Of a DNA stretch of 64,000 bases, positions 11,031 through 22,000 are shown piece by piece. A model generated the notes under the pieces. That model did not search any database. It had not been told where the DNA came from and saw only the letters and a list, made by a program, of their open reading frames with translations. Source of the DNA: Prorocentrum cordatum (taxonomy: Eukaryota > Sar > Dinophyceae > Prorocentrales > Prorocentraceae). Position 1 is the stretch's first letter, and each line of letters begins with the position of its first letter. The translations under genes and the position numbers were made by a program. The stretch covers positions 548,501-612,500 of the forward strand of contig CAUYUJ010000658.1 of assembly GCA_963575745.1 (NCBI GenBank). Direction: 5' to 3'.

Positions 11031-11620
11031 TGCACATGTGATTGATCCTGCACGCTTGATTTGTCATTGCGTTGCCTTTCTTCATGCCTGTGTGTGTGTT
11101 GTCGGGCATGCGCGTGTGTTGAATAAGAGCTTCGCTTGTTCCCTCAAAGTAGGTCATTCGTTGCTTCCTTGATTTGAGTGCTCATTGACCGTTGAACGTG
11201 ACTTTCCGTGATTTGTCACGTGGTGCCTCAAAGTAGGCCTTTGATCTGGTCGATACTACGGTTACCTCAAAGAGGACTGGAGTGTACTCGTCATTCTAGT
11301 TGTTAGTTTTGTGTTTGTCTCAGTGGTGTTGAGACGGTAATCGCTGTTTTAAACCAGTGGTTACTGTATGTTCTCTCACTGCTTTTATTTTCAGTGGTGC
11401 TGAGACGGTAATCGCTATATGTGGTTACTGCATGGTCTCGCATTGCTTTCAATCTTATAATCTTTGAGTTGCATTCTCGTGTATTGTATACTTGTGCATT
11501 CCTGTGCAGCTTCGCTGTTTGTGCACTTGTACTTAATCTTTGCAGCTTCGCTGCTTAGGTTCTTTGTGTTTCGGCCTGCTCCCATGGGAGCTCGAACCGG
11601 CCTTCGCAAAAGACGCAACA
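11031..11620 (+). other. 3' UTR of non-autonomous element copy 1
   Basis: This non-coding region contains GTGTTGAGACGGTAATCGCT-like direct repeats (near 11327 and 11398) and two CAGCTTCGCTG hairpins near 11510 and 11542. It ends in the A-rich tail CGCAAAAGACGCAACAG. Confidence 0.7.
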
Positions 11621-11630
11621 GACCAGGTTG

Positions 11631-14600
11631 ACGGTTCACCGCTGGCGCCAGTGCCTCGTAGAGCTCTTGGGCATCGATGAGCTGGAGGAATTTCGGCGCG
11701 GGGTGGAGCTGGTACCTCGTAGAGCTCTCCGTTAGCGATGAGCTAGAGGAATTCCGGCGCGGGGTGGAGCTAGTTGGTCGACGCGACCAGAAAGGACAAA
11801 GTGGTAACTTTTGGGTGGTTTTGCGAATATTTGAAAGATATTTGGCCATGTATTTTGAGAAACCAGATTTTTCGCACCTGTAAACTCTAAGCGCACTTTT
11901 GCTATCGAAACACTTGGGGGAACTAACTTCGTGTCGACATCAAAGTCATGAATTTTGATTTCTCCGTGAAATGATTTCAGAAGCTCTATCTTTCGATTCT
12001 AAGCACTCTTATGTGAAAGGAGCTCTACGAGGTTCCCGGCGGTGACCAGGTTGACGGTTCACCGCCGGCGCCAGTGGACGCTACCAAGTTTCGAAAAGGG
12101 ACGAGATCATACTATGTGCGGCCTGGCTCATCCGATTTTGCAGCTCTAACCATTCGTTTGGGCTGATAATTGCGCAGAGCGAGCTTTGGGTTCCCGGCGG
12201 TGACCAGGTTCACATGCAGAGGTCTGAACTCGGTCTGCTACTCGAGCTAGATCCGCGAAACTATTCGTATCGCGCAGATAATCTCGACAGGGACTGTCCG
12301 TTTTCTGTATTTAACTCGAGCTCTAGGGGCGCTGCAGAGCTGATACGCACAGGAACTAATACAGAATAATCAGGCGCGTTCGTCTGTTGCATCCACAGTT
12401 CTGAAGTCGGTCTGCTACTCGAGCTAGGTCCGCGACACTATTTGTATTGTTCGAGTCGCCTTGAGAGGTGCTGTCCGGTTTCTGTACTCAACTCGAGCTT
12501 TAGAGCTGATACGCACAGAAACCAATCGAGAATAATCAAGCGCGTTCGTCTGTTGCATCCAGAGGTCTGAACTCGGTCTGCTACTCGAGCTAGGTCCGCG
12601 AAACTATTCGTATTGTTCGAGTCGCCTTGAGAGGTGCTGTCGGTTTTCGCACGTAACTCGGGCTGTAGGAGAGCTAGAGAGCTCATGCGCAAAGAAACTG
12701 ATTCGGTATCATCAGGCTCGTTCGTCTGTTGCATCCAGAGGTCTGATCTTGGTTTGCTACTCAGGCTATCCGCTCAGGCTGAAAAACTATTTATTCTCTG
12801 CTGATTCTTTGGACGTAATATATGGTCAGGAAGCTCCACGAATCCCCCGCGGTAAGAAAGGTTGACGGTTTACCGCCGGCGCCCAGTTGTGGTAACTTTG
12901 GGTGGGGTTTGCAATCTTTGTGCAACAATGTAAAGTTCGTTTTGGGAACCGTTATTTTTCTCACCTGTAGTGGGTTCTGCGGCGTCCGCCAGTGAAATTC
13001 TCAGGTCCGTAGCTGCAATATTACTATCAAAGACTTGAGGGAACCGTCGGCCGTTTCGAGCATCTTGACACGCGTTGACGGTTTTCTGTGCTGCTCAAGA
13101 TTTAGATACAGAGCTGCTACTTACAGAGACCGATTCAGAATCATCAGGCGTGTTTGTCTGTTCCATCGAGAGGTCTGAACCCGCTCTGCTACTCGTAGAG
13201 ATCTTGGGCATCGATGAGCTAGAGGAATTTCGGCGCGGGGTGCAGCTAGTTGGCCAACCCGGCTCCGATGGACCATGTGTGAACTTTGGGTCGGTTGGAC
13301 GAACTTTGTGAGAGATTTGAACATTCATTTTGAGAGCCGGTATTTTTCGCACCTGTAGTGGGTTATTCCGCGCTTGCCAGTCAAATTCTCAGGTCTGTAG
13401 GCGCAGTTTTACTATCAAAACACTTGGCGGAACCGTCTTTGGATACAAACATAAAAACGTGATTTTTCTAGTTTTTTGGGTCTCGCTCCAGACTCTTCCT
13501 GCATGTGTACCGAGGGGCGCCATGCGAGAACAGAGCTCTACGAGGGTCCCGGCGGTAACCTGGTTGAGGCTGTAGCAGAGCTATAGAACTCGTGCGCGCA
13601 GAAAACGATCCAGAAGCATCAGGGGCGTTCGGCTGTTCCATCGAGAGGTCCGAAATCGCTTGGACTGGAACACTATTCGTTCTCTGCATTTTTTCGACAT
13701 TTTATATGGTCAGGAAGCTCTGCCAGTCCCCCGGGGTTAAGGAAGGTTGACAGTTTACTGCCGGCGCCCAGTTTGCTGACTTTTGGTCGGTTGAAATTAA
13801 CTCGTAGAGCTCCCCTGCAAGTTGTTGCTGGAAGCTTGAGAGTAATTCCGGGGCGCTGGAGAGCTAGTTGGCAAGAGAAATCTCGACGGACCTTTTGCTG
13901 ACTTTTGGTCGGTTGAACATTTTATTCTCGAAACTCAACCATTCGTGAGAGCTCTAGTATTTCTTCCCGTGACATTCGATCTTATTCCCGCTCGCCATCT
14001 TGATCTCGGCTCGATCGGGTACCTTTTACTGCCAAAAAGCGTCCAGACGGGATCGGCCGTTTCGAGTCATATTGATACGCGCTGTCAGTATATTGGCCTT
14101 AACTCGAGATACAGGACAGCTACACAGCTGGTAAGCAACCTTATCCATTCAGAATCATGAGGCGCGTTCGTTGCATCCAGAGGTCTGAACTCGTCTGCTA
14201 GCCGAGCTAGGTCGGCAAACCTATTCGTATTATTCGAGTCATCTTGACAGGCACTCTCGATTTTTTTGTACTTAACTCGAGCTATAGGTCAGCTACAGAG
14301 CTAATACTTGCAGAAAACGATTCAGAAACATTCGTCGCGTTTGTCTGTCGAATCCAGAGCTCTGAACTCGGTCTGCTGCCCGATCTAGAATCGCGAAACT
14401 TTTCGTATTGTTCGAGTCATCTTCAGAGATGCTGTCGGTTTTCTGCACTTAACTCGAGCTGTAGAAGGGCTACAGTGCAGGTGGTCACAGGAATCGATTT
14501 GAAGACGTCAGGCGCGTCGGTCTGTCGATTCCAGAGCTTGGAACTCGGTCTGCTGCCCGAACTAGGTCCGCGAAACTGTTCGTGTTGTTCGAGTCATCCT

Positions 14601-17461
14601 GAGAGGTGCTCTCGGTTTTCTGCACTTAACTCGGGCTGCAGGGGGGCTGCAGGGCTGGTAATTACAGAAACCGATTCGGAGACATCAGACGCGTCCGCAT
14701 GTTGCATTCAGAGGTCTGAACTCGGTCTGATACTCGAGCTGGGTTTACGAAACTTTTCGTTTTGTTCGAGTCATCTCGAGAGGTGCTGTTTACGCACGTA
14801 ACTCGGGCTGTAGGAGAGCTACAGAGCTCGTACAGAAAACAATCCAGAAGCATCGGGGGCGTCCGGCTCTTGCATCGAGAGGTCTCAAATCGCTTGGGCT
14901 GAAAAACTTTGCGTTCTCTGCATTTTTTTCGACATTAAATATTGTCAGGAAGCTCTACGAGTCCCCCGGCGGTAAGAAATGTTGACGGTTTACCGCCGGC
15001 GCCCAGTTCGGGCGTAGGGTTGAGCTAGTTGGCCGACACTAGCTTAAGAGACAATGTGACGACTTGGGCTCGGTTTACCTCGTAGAGGTCTTCGGCAAAG
15101 AGCTAAGAGGAATTCGAGGGCAGGCTAGAGCTAGTTGGCCGGGCTGACCAAAAGAGACGATGTGGTAACCTTGGCTCGGGTTTTTTCACTTTATGCAACA
15201 TTTCGAAATTCGTTTTCAGAAGTCAGATTTTCATTCCCTGTAGTAACTCGTAGAGCTTCCCTTAGCAAGTTATTGCTGGAAGCTTAAGAGTAATTCCGGG
15301 GCGCTGGAGAGCTAGTTGGCAAGAAAAACCTCGACGGACCTTTTGGTGACTTTTGGTCGGTTGAAAATTTTGTTCTCGAAATCCAACCGTTCGTTAGAGC
15401 TCTAGTATTTTTTCCCGTCATATTCGATCTTATCCCCGCTCGCCATCTTGATCTCAGCTCGATCGGGTATCTTTTACTGCCAAAAAGCGTCCAGGCGGGA
15501 TCGGCCGTTTCGAGTGATCGTGACACGCGCTCTCGGTATATTGCACTTAACTCGAGATACAGGACAGTTACAGAGCTGGTAAGCACACCTCATCGATTCA
15601 GAATGATGAGGCGCGTTTGTCTGTTGTATCCAGAGGTCGGAACTCGTTCGGCTAGCCGAGCTAGGTCCGCAAACCTATTCGTACTATTCGAGTTCTCTTG
15701 ACAGGCGCTCTCGGTTTTCTGTACTTAACTCGAGCTATATGACAGCTACAGAGCTGATGCTTGCAGAAACCAATCCAGCATCATCAGTCGCGTTCGTCTG
15801 TTGAATCCAGAGCTCTGAACTCGGTCTGCTGCCCGATCTAGAATCGCGAAATTATTCGTATTGTTCGAGTCATCTTCAGAGATGCTGTCGGTTTTCTGTA
15901 CTTAACTCGAGCTGTAGGGCGGCTACAGTGCTGGTAGTCACAGGAATCAATTTGGAGACATCAGGCGCGTCCGCCTGTCGAATCGAGAGCTCGAAACTCG
16001 GTCTACTGCCCGAACTAGGTCCGCGAAGCTATTCGTATTGTTCGAGTCATCCTGAGAGGTGCTGTCGGTACTCGGGCTGTAGGGGTGCCGCAGGGCTGGT
16101 AATCACAGGAATCGATTTGGAGACATCAGACGCGTCCGCCTGTCGCATTCAGAGGTCTAAACTCGGTCTGATACTCGAGCTAGGTTCGCCAAACTATTCG
16201 TATTGTTCGAGTCATCTTGAGAGGTGCTGTCGATTTACGCACGTAACCCGGGCTGTAGGAGAGCTACAGAGCTCGTACAGAAGACAATCCAGAAGCATCG
16301 GGGGCGTTCCGCTGTTGCATCGAGAGGTCTGAAATCGCTTGGGCTGAAAAACTATTCGTTCTCTGCAATTTTTTCCGACATTATATATTGTCAGGAAGCT
16401 CTGCGAGTCTCCAGGCGGTAAGGAAGGTTGACGGTTTACCGCCGGCGCCCAGTGTGGGTGGTTTTGCGGAAAATTGAAGGATATTTGACAATTCATTTTG
16501 AGAAAGTAGTTTTTTCGCACCTGTAGTGGGTTATGGCGCGTCCGCCAGTAGAATTTTCAGGCCCATAGGTGCAGTATTGCTATTGAAACACTTGGGGGAA
16601 CCGACGTTGGATAAAAACAGAAAAACGTGATTTTTCGAGTTTCTCAGGTCTTGCTCTAGACGCTTTCTACATGCTCACCGAGGAGCGCCGTGTGAGAAAA
16701 GAGCTCTACGAGGGCCCCGGCGGTAACCTGGTTGACGGTTTACCGCCGGTTCCCAGTCCCTCGTAGAGCTCTTCGGCATCGATGAGCTAGAGGAATTCCG
16801 GCGCCGGGTGGAGCTAGTTGGCCCACCCGGCCGGGGCGGACAAATTGGTGACTTTTGGTCGGTTTTGCGAAAATTTGAAAGATATTTAACAATTTATCTT
16901 GAGAAAGCAGATTTTCGCGCGTCGCATTGACATATAAACTCCTCTGTGGCAGCAGCCCAGCTCTCCCGATGTATTTTCTTATGAGTTGACTTCCGGGAAC
17001 TGAGCGAATATGAACATCGAAAAAATCGGCAATCAAGATTTTCGAAAAAATATATTTCATGCCTCTACTTTGATTCTCAGCACTCTCATCATTGTACGGA
17101 GCTCTACGAGGTTCCCGGCGGTGACTAGGCAGACGGTTTACCGCCGGCGCCAGTTGGCGGACCCGGCCAGAATAGAAGATGTGATGACTTTGGGTCGGTT
17201 TTGCTAAGATTTAAAAGATATTTGACAATTCATTTTGAGAAAGCAGATTTCTCGCACCTGTAAACGAATATGAGGGCCTCTGCGTCTTAATATGAGCTCT
17301 GTAGGCGCACATTTACTAACAAAAAACTTGGGGGAACCAACTTCATGTCGACATGAAAAAAAATGAATGGTCACTTTTTCGAGAAATGCCTCCAGAAGCT
17401 CTCTCTTCCGACTCTCAGCTCTCTTACGCGCTCTACGAGGTTCCCGGCGGTGACCAGGTTG
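11631..17461 (+). repeat. Satellite array, block 3
   Basis: The organisation matches block 1: about 178 bp units (for example GAACTCGG at 14540 and 14718) and palindrome cassettes with boxes near 11626 (right arm only), 12030, 12190 (left half), 12848, 13550 (left half), 13742 (decayed), 14965, 16412, 16701, 17116 and 17445. Positions 11631-16450 align almost base for base with 31417-36240 at an offset near 19785. Positions 16450-17450 align with about 4530-5520. No gene is supported; the short open frames are repeat translations. Confidence 0.9.
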
Positions 17462-17463
17462 CT

Positions 17464-19086
17464 GCTGTCCCTCCTCGGGGATCTCAGCGGTGGCCTGGCC
17501 CGTCGGGGGCCTCCTCAAGCCTGTCTCCTCAGGCTGCCCCTTGGGCGGCCGTGGGCGCGCGTGGGTGCGCGCTGGCCCATAAGTTCGTGTACTTCGTCGG
17601 CTGCAACCTCCTGGACGTGCTGCGCATAGGTCGCTGCATTTGTTCCCTGCTCGTGTTAGCGGGTGAGCCCACACGTGCCGCTGGAGGCGCAAGGCCGCTA
17701 CCTGTTGCACTTGTATCTTTGCTGTTTGCTTGTGATACTCTTGGGAGCCCGGCACTTACCAGTTTTGCTCTGGCAGTTGAGAAGGACACTTTGACCGTTT
17801 TTGTTGCAGCAGATTTCATCACGTACCGACTTTCACCTTCACGGGTTTGGGATAAGTGTCTTGAAGAACTCGAGGACGAACACTATCGTGATCTGGAGGC
17901 TAGTAGGTGCCCTACTTGTCGAGCTTATCGGTATTCTACTTCCAGTTGTGGGCAGTGTGATCTTAAGAGGAAGATGGTTCCGACTTCTGATGATGATATG
18001 GGAACTGAGGGCAACGGAGAGAAGCGACAGAGGAAGCTCCTGGAAGATAGACGTCTTCTTGGTGATGCCGAGGGTGGTGGAGGTGGGGCAGTTAGTGGGA
18101 ATGGAAGTGGTAGTAGTGGAGGAGGAGGAGGTGATGCTGGAGATCTGGCCACTATGCTCCGTGCACAGTTCGATGCCATGCGTGAAGATATGCAGAGGAT
18201 GCTTATGCAGAACTCTGTTGACATCAAAGAGCAGATTCAAACGAGGGTATCAGAGCAGGTTGCCCCTATTGCTTCGTCGGTGCAGGAGATTCGTTCAGCT
18301 CAGGAGGCCCAGGCGAAAGAGATCAAAGCACTTCAGTCTCAGATGAACTCTAGAGATCCCTGGGCAGATTCATCATCTCTGGGAGGTGCGTCTACTCGTG
18401 ATTCTCGGACTGCTGACTTCCAGAGACCCTTTGTACCACATGTTCCGACTTGGATCCAGGTGAGCGGCTTCGCGCAAGAGGACCCCCGAAAGGTTGAAAC
18501 TCGAGATAAGGCCAAGATCCAGGTCACCACGGTTAGGAACATGATAGGTAAGTTGTACACACTATCGCAAGCACGGGAGAGTGACGTTACTAAGATCTTC
18601 GACAGAGGTAGGACGGACGGGGATATCGCTTCCAATCGATTTGGTGTGACCAAGTTTCGCATATACTTCATGCCAGGGACTTCGAAAGAGACGGTCTGGG
18701 AAGTACGCAACGAGTGGGCCTCAGCCTGGTCCAATTCGTGCCCTGATCTGGTCGGTTGTCAGAATAGTTTTGGACCATACAAAGACCGACACCTCGGTTG
18801 GTTTGTCCAACCGGCACCACAGGACCGACGTAGAGTGGGGGAGACTCGCAAGGCGACTGCGATCTTTCATAAGCTCAAGACTGTTGCCACTGCTCTCATC
18901 ACTTTTGAGCCTGAAGGGCCTGCAAAGGCTTGGGCATACCTGCAGAAGGATAGTCAGAGTGATAAAGTGTGTGTAGGTACGTGGACGGATACCGTGGGAT
19001 GGAAGTTCGTGTCCGAGCGGGTCCAGCACATCGATCCAGATCTGGACTGCAAGACTTGGGAGAGGCAGGTGAATAGCAGCTCGTGA
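17464..19086 (+). CDS. ORF1 protein of element 2 (Gag-like, zinc-cluster and coiled-coil)
   Basis: The frame is open from the element junction. The true start is undecided: the first ATG inside the element is at 17974, but a protein-like stretch with a CPTC...CGQC zinc-cluster pattern (about 17909-17962) lies upstream of it. After ATG comes an acidic and basic segment, a Gly/Ser linker (GGGGGAVSGNGSGSS), a predicted coiled coil (MLRAQFDAMREDMQRMLMQ through ALQSQMN) and a C-terminal folded region (TWIQVSGF to FHKLKTVA) that could be an RRM-like or ORF1p-like RNA-binding domain. By analogy with LINE ORF1p it should bind element RNA and assemble the RNP. The frame ends at TGA 19084-19086, in the same frame as ORF2. 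Confidence 0.75.
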   Translation, partial: AVPPRGSQRWPGPSGASSSLSPQAAPWAAVGARGCALAHKFVYFVGCNLLDVLRIGRCICSLLVLAGEPTRAAGGARPLPVALVSLLFACDTLGSPALTSFALAVEKDTLTVFVAADFITYRLSPSRVWDKCLEELEDEHYRDLEASRCPTCRAYRYSTSSCGQCDLKRKMVPTSDDDMGTEGNGEKRQRKLLEDRRLLGDAEGGGGGAVSGNGSGSSGGGGGDAGDLATMLRAQFDAMREDMQRMLMQNSVDIKEQIQTRVSEQVAPIASSVQEIRSAQEAQAKEIKALQSQMNSRDPWADSSSLGGASTRDSRTADFQRPFVPHVPTWIQVSGFAQEDPRKVETRDKAKIQVTTVRNMIGKLYTLSQARESDVTKIFDRGRTDGDIASNRFGVTKFRIYFMPGTSKETVWEVRNEWASAWSNSCPDLVGCQNSFGPYKDRHLGWFVQPAPQDRRRVGETRKATAIFHKLKTVATALITFEPEGPAKAWAYLQKDSQSDKVCVGTWTDTVGWKFVSERVQHIDPDLDCKTWERQVNSSS

Positions 19087-22000
19087 CGGTGCCCAGCTTC
19101 TGTTGGAGGTTGGAACGTTCGGAGGTTGGGAAGATACACCTCCGAGTGCATGAATCACATTGCCGAATTAAAGATTTCCATCGTCGGGGTCCAAGAGAGC
19201 CAGTTCTTACACGACTTGGATCTTGCAGATGCGGGTTGGGATATACATCGCTCGGCAGATGAAGGGGAGAACGTGGGGAGACGGGCTGCCATCTTGTGCC
19301 GAGGTGTATGGAGACATCTGCTTATCGATGTTGTGTGTGGTCGCCGCTGGGTCATTGCAATCTTTCGCAAGCTCATCTTCGTTTCTGTCTATCTCCCTCA
19401 TAAGGAGTCTGAGCGGGGTGCACAGGGTGAAGCACGCCGTTCTCCTGAAGGGTTTCTTGCTAGTTTCAAGCTCTATACGGACGTGTTATCGGATCTTGTT
19501 GCACATGTCTCTGCGGCCAAAAAGCGATTTCACATTGAGGAGGTTGTTATCTCGGCTGACGCCAACGTGGAGGTTTTCCCGCACCACAGGATCAATGGGG
19601 TGGAGGTTACGGGGGAGGCGGTGAATGGGCCTATACGTAAGAGGGGGAGGTCTAGTGGAGGTGACGAAAGTAGAGCCAACAGGATGAGGGAGATGTGCTC
19701 GGGGGCCTTTCTGACGACCATGGGGGCCCTCAAGTTGCAGCTAGCCAACACTTTTGGGACTCGTCAGCCTACTTGGAGACACAATTCGAGCACATACGAG
19801 CACGTCTATGATTATCTTGCGGTCCCAGCTTCTTGGATGACTCCAGAGGTGACTTGTTCCTGGGTTGTGCCGTCCCAGGTCCCACGGTCGGAGGCGACGG
19901 AAAGGACGTTTAGCGATCGCAAGCTCTTGTGTGCCGATATGCCCGCCCAGCATGCTCAGTTGAGGTATCGACGTCGGCCTCAGCTCAAGACCTGGAAGCT
20001 TCAGCCAGGGTTCGAGCTCCAGCAGACAGCCGGCTTGGAGAGAGCGATTTGCCAGCCCGAGCTCGTGAATCAGATCCACACGGATGTAGGTTTTGAGGTC
20101 ATGACACAGAGTATACTTGAGGGTGCCAGTGAGACTTTGGATATCTCCCGTTCCCGTGGTCAGCCTGTTTCAGACTATCCCAGATATTCGGAGGAGGATT
20201 TACTGATAAAGGAGGAGTTCTTTAAGGTCAGGAAGAGGTGGAGGGTGGCACGATATGGCGGGGCTAACGTGGGACAGGAGGAGTACGAGGGAGTCCAGGA
20301 GGAGTACAAGGGGACAGCAAGGAGGTGGCGTCGAGTACGTAAGCGCCATGATCGTGCATGTGAGCTTTACCGTATTCGTGATGGTGTCCGTCGTAGGCCT
20401 GTTATTACGCACATGTATGTTGACGGGGTCCTCACGCGTGACCAGGAGAAGTGGATTGAGGGCCTTCGGCGGCATGGGCTCCTGAGGTACTCCTGCGATC
20501 CCCACCGACAGGACACCAACGCGTGCTTGGATGAGCTTAAGAACCAGTGTAAGGCCCTGCGAGACTCTGGAGAGCCCCACCGCAACCCGATCAACATGGG
20601 TCTCTTGCTGGAGGCACGGTCTAGACTCAGGGAAGGACGGGCAACAGGTGCAGACGGGGTGACGTCATCGGTGCTCAAAGCATTGCCATGGGAAGCCCTC
20701 CGACACATACTTACCTTATTCCGTTTGCTGTACGATCAGAAACATGTTTCACCGAAGTCCTGGAGAGAGATCTTGGTATGCTTGATGCCTAAGAATCCCA
20801 AGGCTCGTGATTTTGAAGAAACGCGGGCCCTCTCACTTCTTTCTCATTTTGGTAAGTGGTATAGCAGTTGTCTATGTGTACTTCTAGAGCACCGCGTTCG
20901 GCAGGCTGCACCGCCAGGTTGCAACTTATATGGCTTTATTGCGGGGCACAAATGTTATGAGGTCACGGCCCCCCTCAAACGTCTTGCTCAACACGGCGTT
21001 GTGTGGGGGAAGGAGGAGAGTCTTTATCTTGCAAGTGCTGACATTGAAAAGGCGTTTGATAATTTCACGGTGAGATGTGCAGCAGAGGCGCTTTTATTCC
21101 ATCATGTCCATCCTGCCCTTGTGTATGCTGTCTTTGAGAGTTATGCTTGTAATACGGCAGAGATCAGCTTCCAACAGTGTTCTACGACCATCTCGTGGGA
21201 TACTTGCATACGTACAGGCTCCTTGGAGGCGCCTTTGCTGTTTGTTGCCCAGACACTTCGTATGCTTGCACCAGTGACGGCAGGTTGGAGGCAGTCTGGA
21301 TACGGCGTCAGGCTCACTGATGAGGCATCCAATCTCTTGGTCAACCACTGGCTGTGGGCAGACAATATTTTGCTGGCAGCAGCTTCCAGGCGAGAACTGA
21401 CTCATATGCTCGAGGACTTGACTGGGGTCCTCCACCGCTTCGGTTTCAACTGGAAAGCATCTTCGATGGAGTTCTTGGCTTGTGGCGTTCAAGGTCCATT
21501 GCAGGATATCCGCCTGCCTGTACCGGGGCTCCTGCCTGCTGAGATGGGTAGGAAGCGTTCTCGTGGGGCTTCCCAGAGCGCCGCAGGCCCTTCGGAGGAG
21601 ATGATAGTGAGGCAGGTGGAGAGGATGGAGGTTCTCGGCACGCTATTGGATGTACGATTTCAGGATCATGACGACATTAAGCACCGACTGGAGAAGGCAC
21701 GGAGGGTCTTCATGAGTGAGATTTCTTTTTACTCGTCGCCCGTGGTTCCGCTTCGTTGTAAGTTTCAGCGTTATGATAGCAGGGTCAGAAGTTGCTTTCT
21801 GTACGGCTTGGAGGGTACGACTCTGGATTCGAGTAGTATCCAACAGATACATGCAGCTGAAGGCAACTTCTTGTCCACCATGAGACGTCTCAAAAAGAAG
21901 ATCACGGAGTCCTGGGGAGAGTACTGGGGCAGGAGGATTAAGGGTGGCCGTCGCTTATTGAAGTGGGCCCGTAAGCCTTCGATGGTCCAGCTCGCCCTTC

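Larger units (their letters stand above)
9472..11620 (+). mobile_element. Non-autonomous site-specific retroelement, copy 1
   Basis: The element is flanked by the 10 bp duplication GACCAGGTTG (9462-9471 and 11621-11630), within a palindromic box loop. Its first roughly 57 bases (from CTGCTGTCCCTCCTCGG) closely match the start of autonomous element 2, and its tail (TCGCAAAAGACGCAACAG) resembles the tails of elements 1 and 3. It has no RT or endonuclease. The inference is that it borrows the machinery of an element-2-like partner. Compared with copy 2 at 29062-31406 it has internal deletions of about 48 and 184 bp that break its ORF. Because it lies at the same place in both tandem 9 kb copies, it inserted before that duplication. 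Confidence 0.85.

Noticed and set aside
17353-17461. ATG at 17353 as start of ORF1 of element 2
   Set aside because: It lies in host satellite upstream of the insertion junction (17462); the same sequence is present at unoccupied cassettes.
18430-18900. Assigning ORF1 C-terminal domain firmly as an RRM
   Set aside because: The spacing is suggestive, but the RNP1/RNP2 signatures are not clear, so it is left as RRM-like or ORF1p-like.
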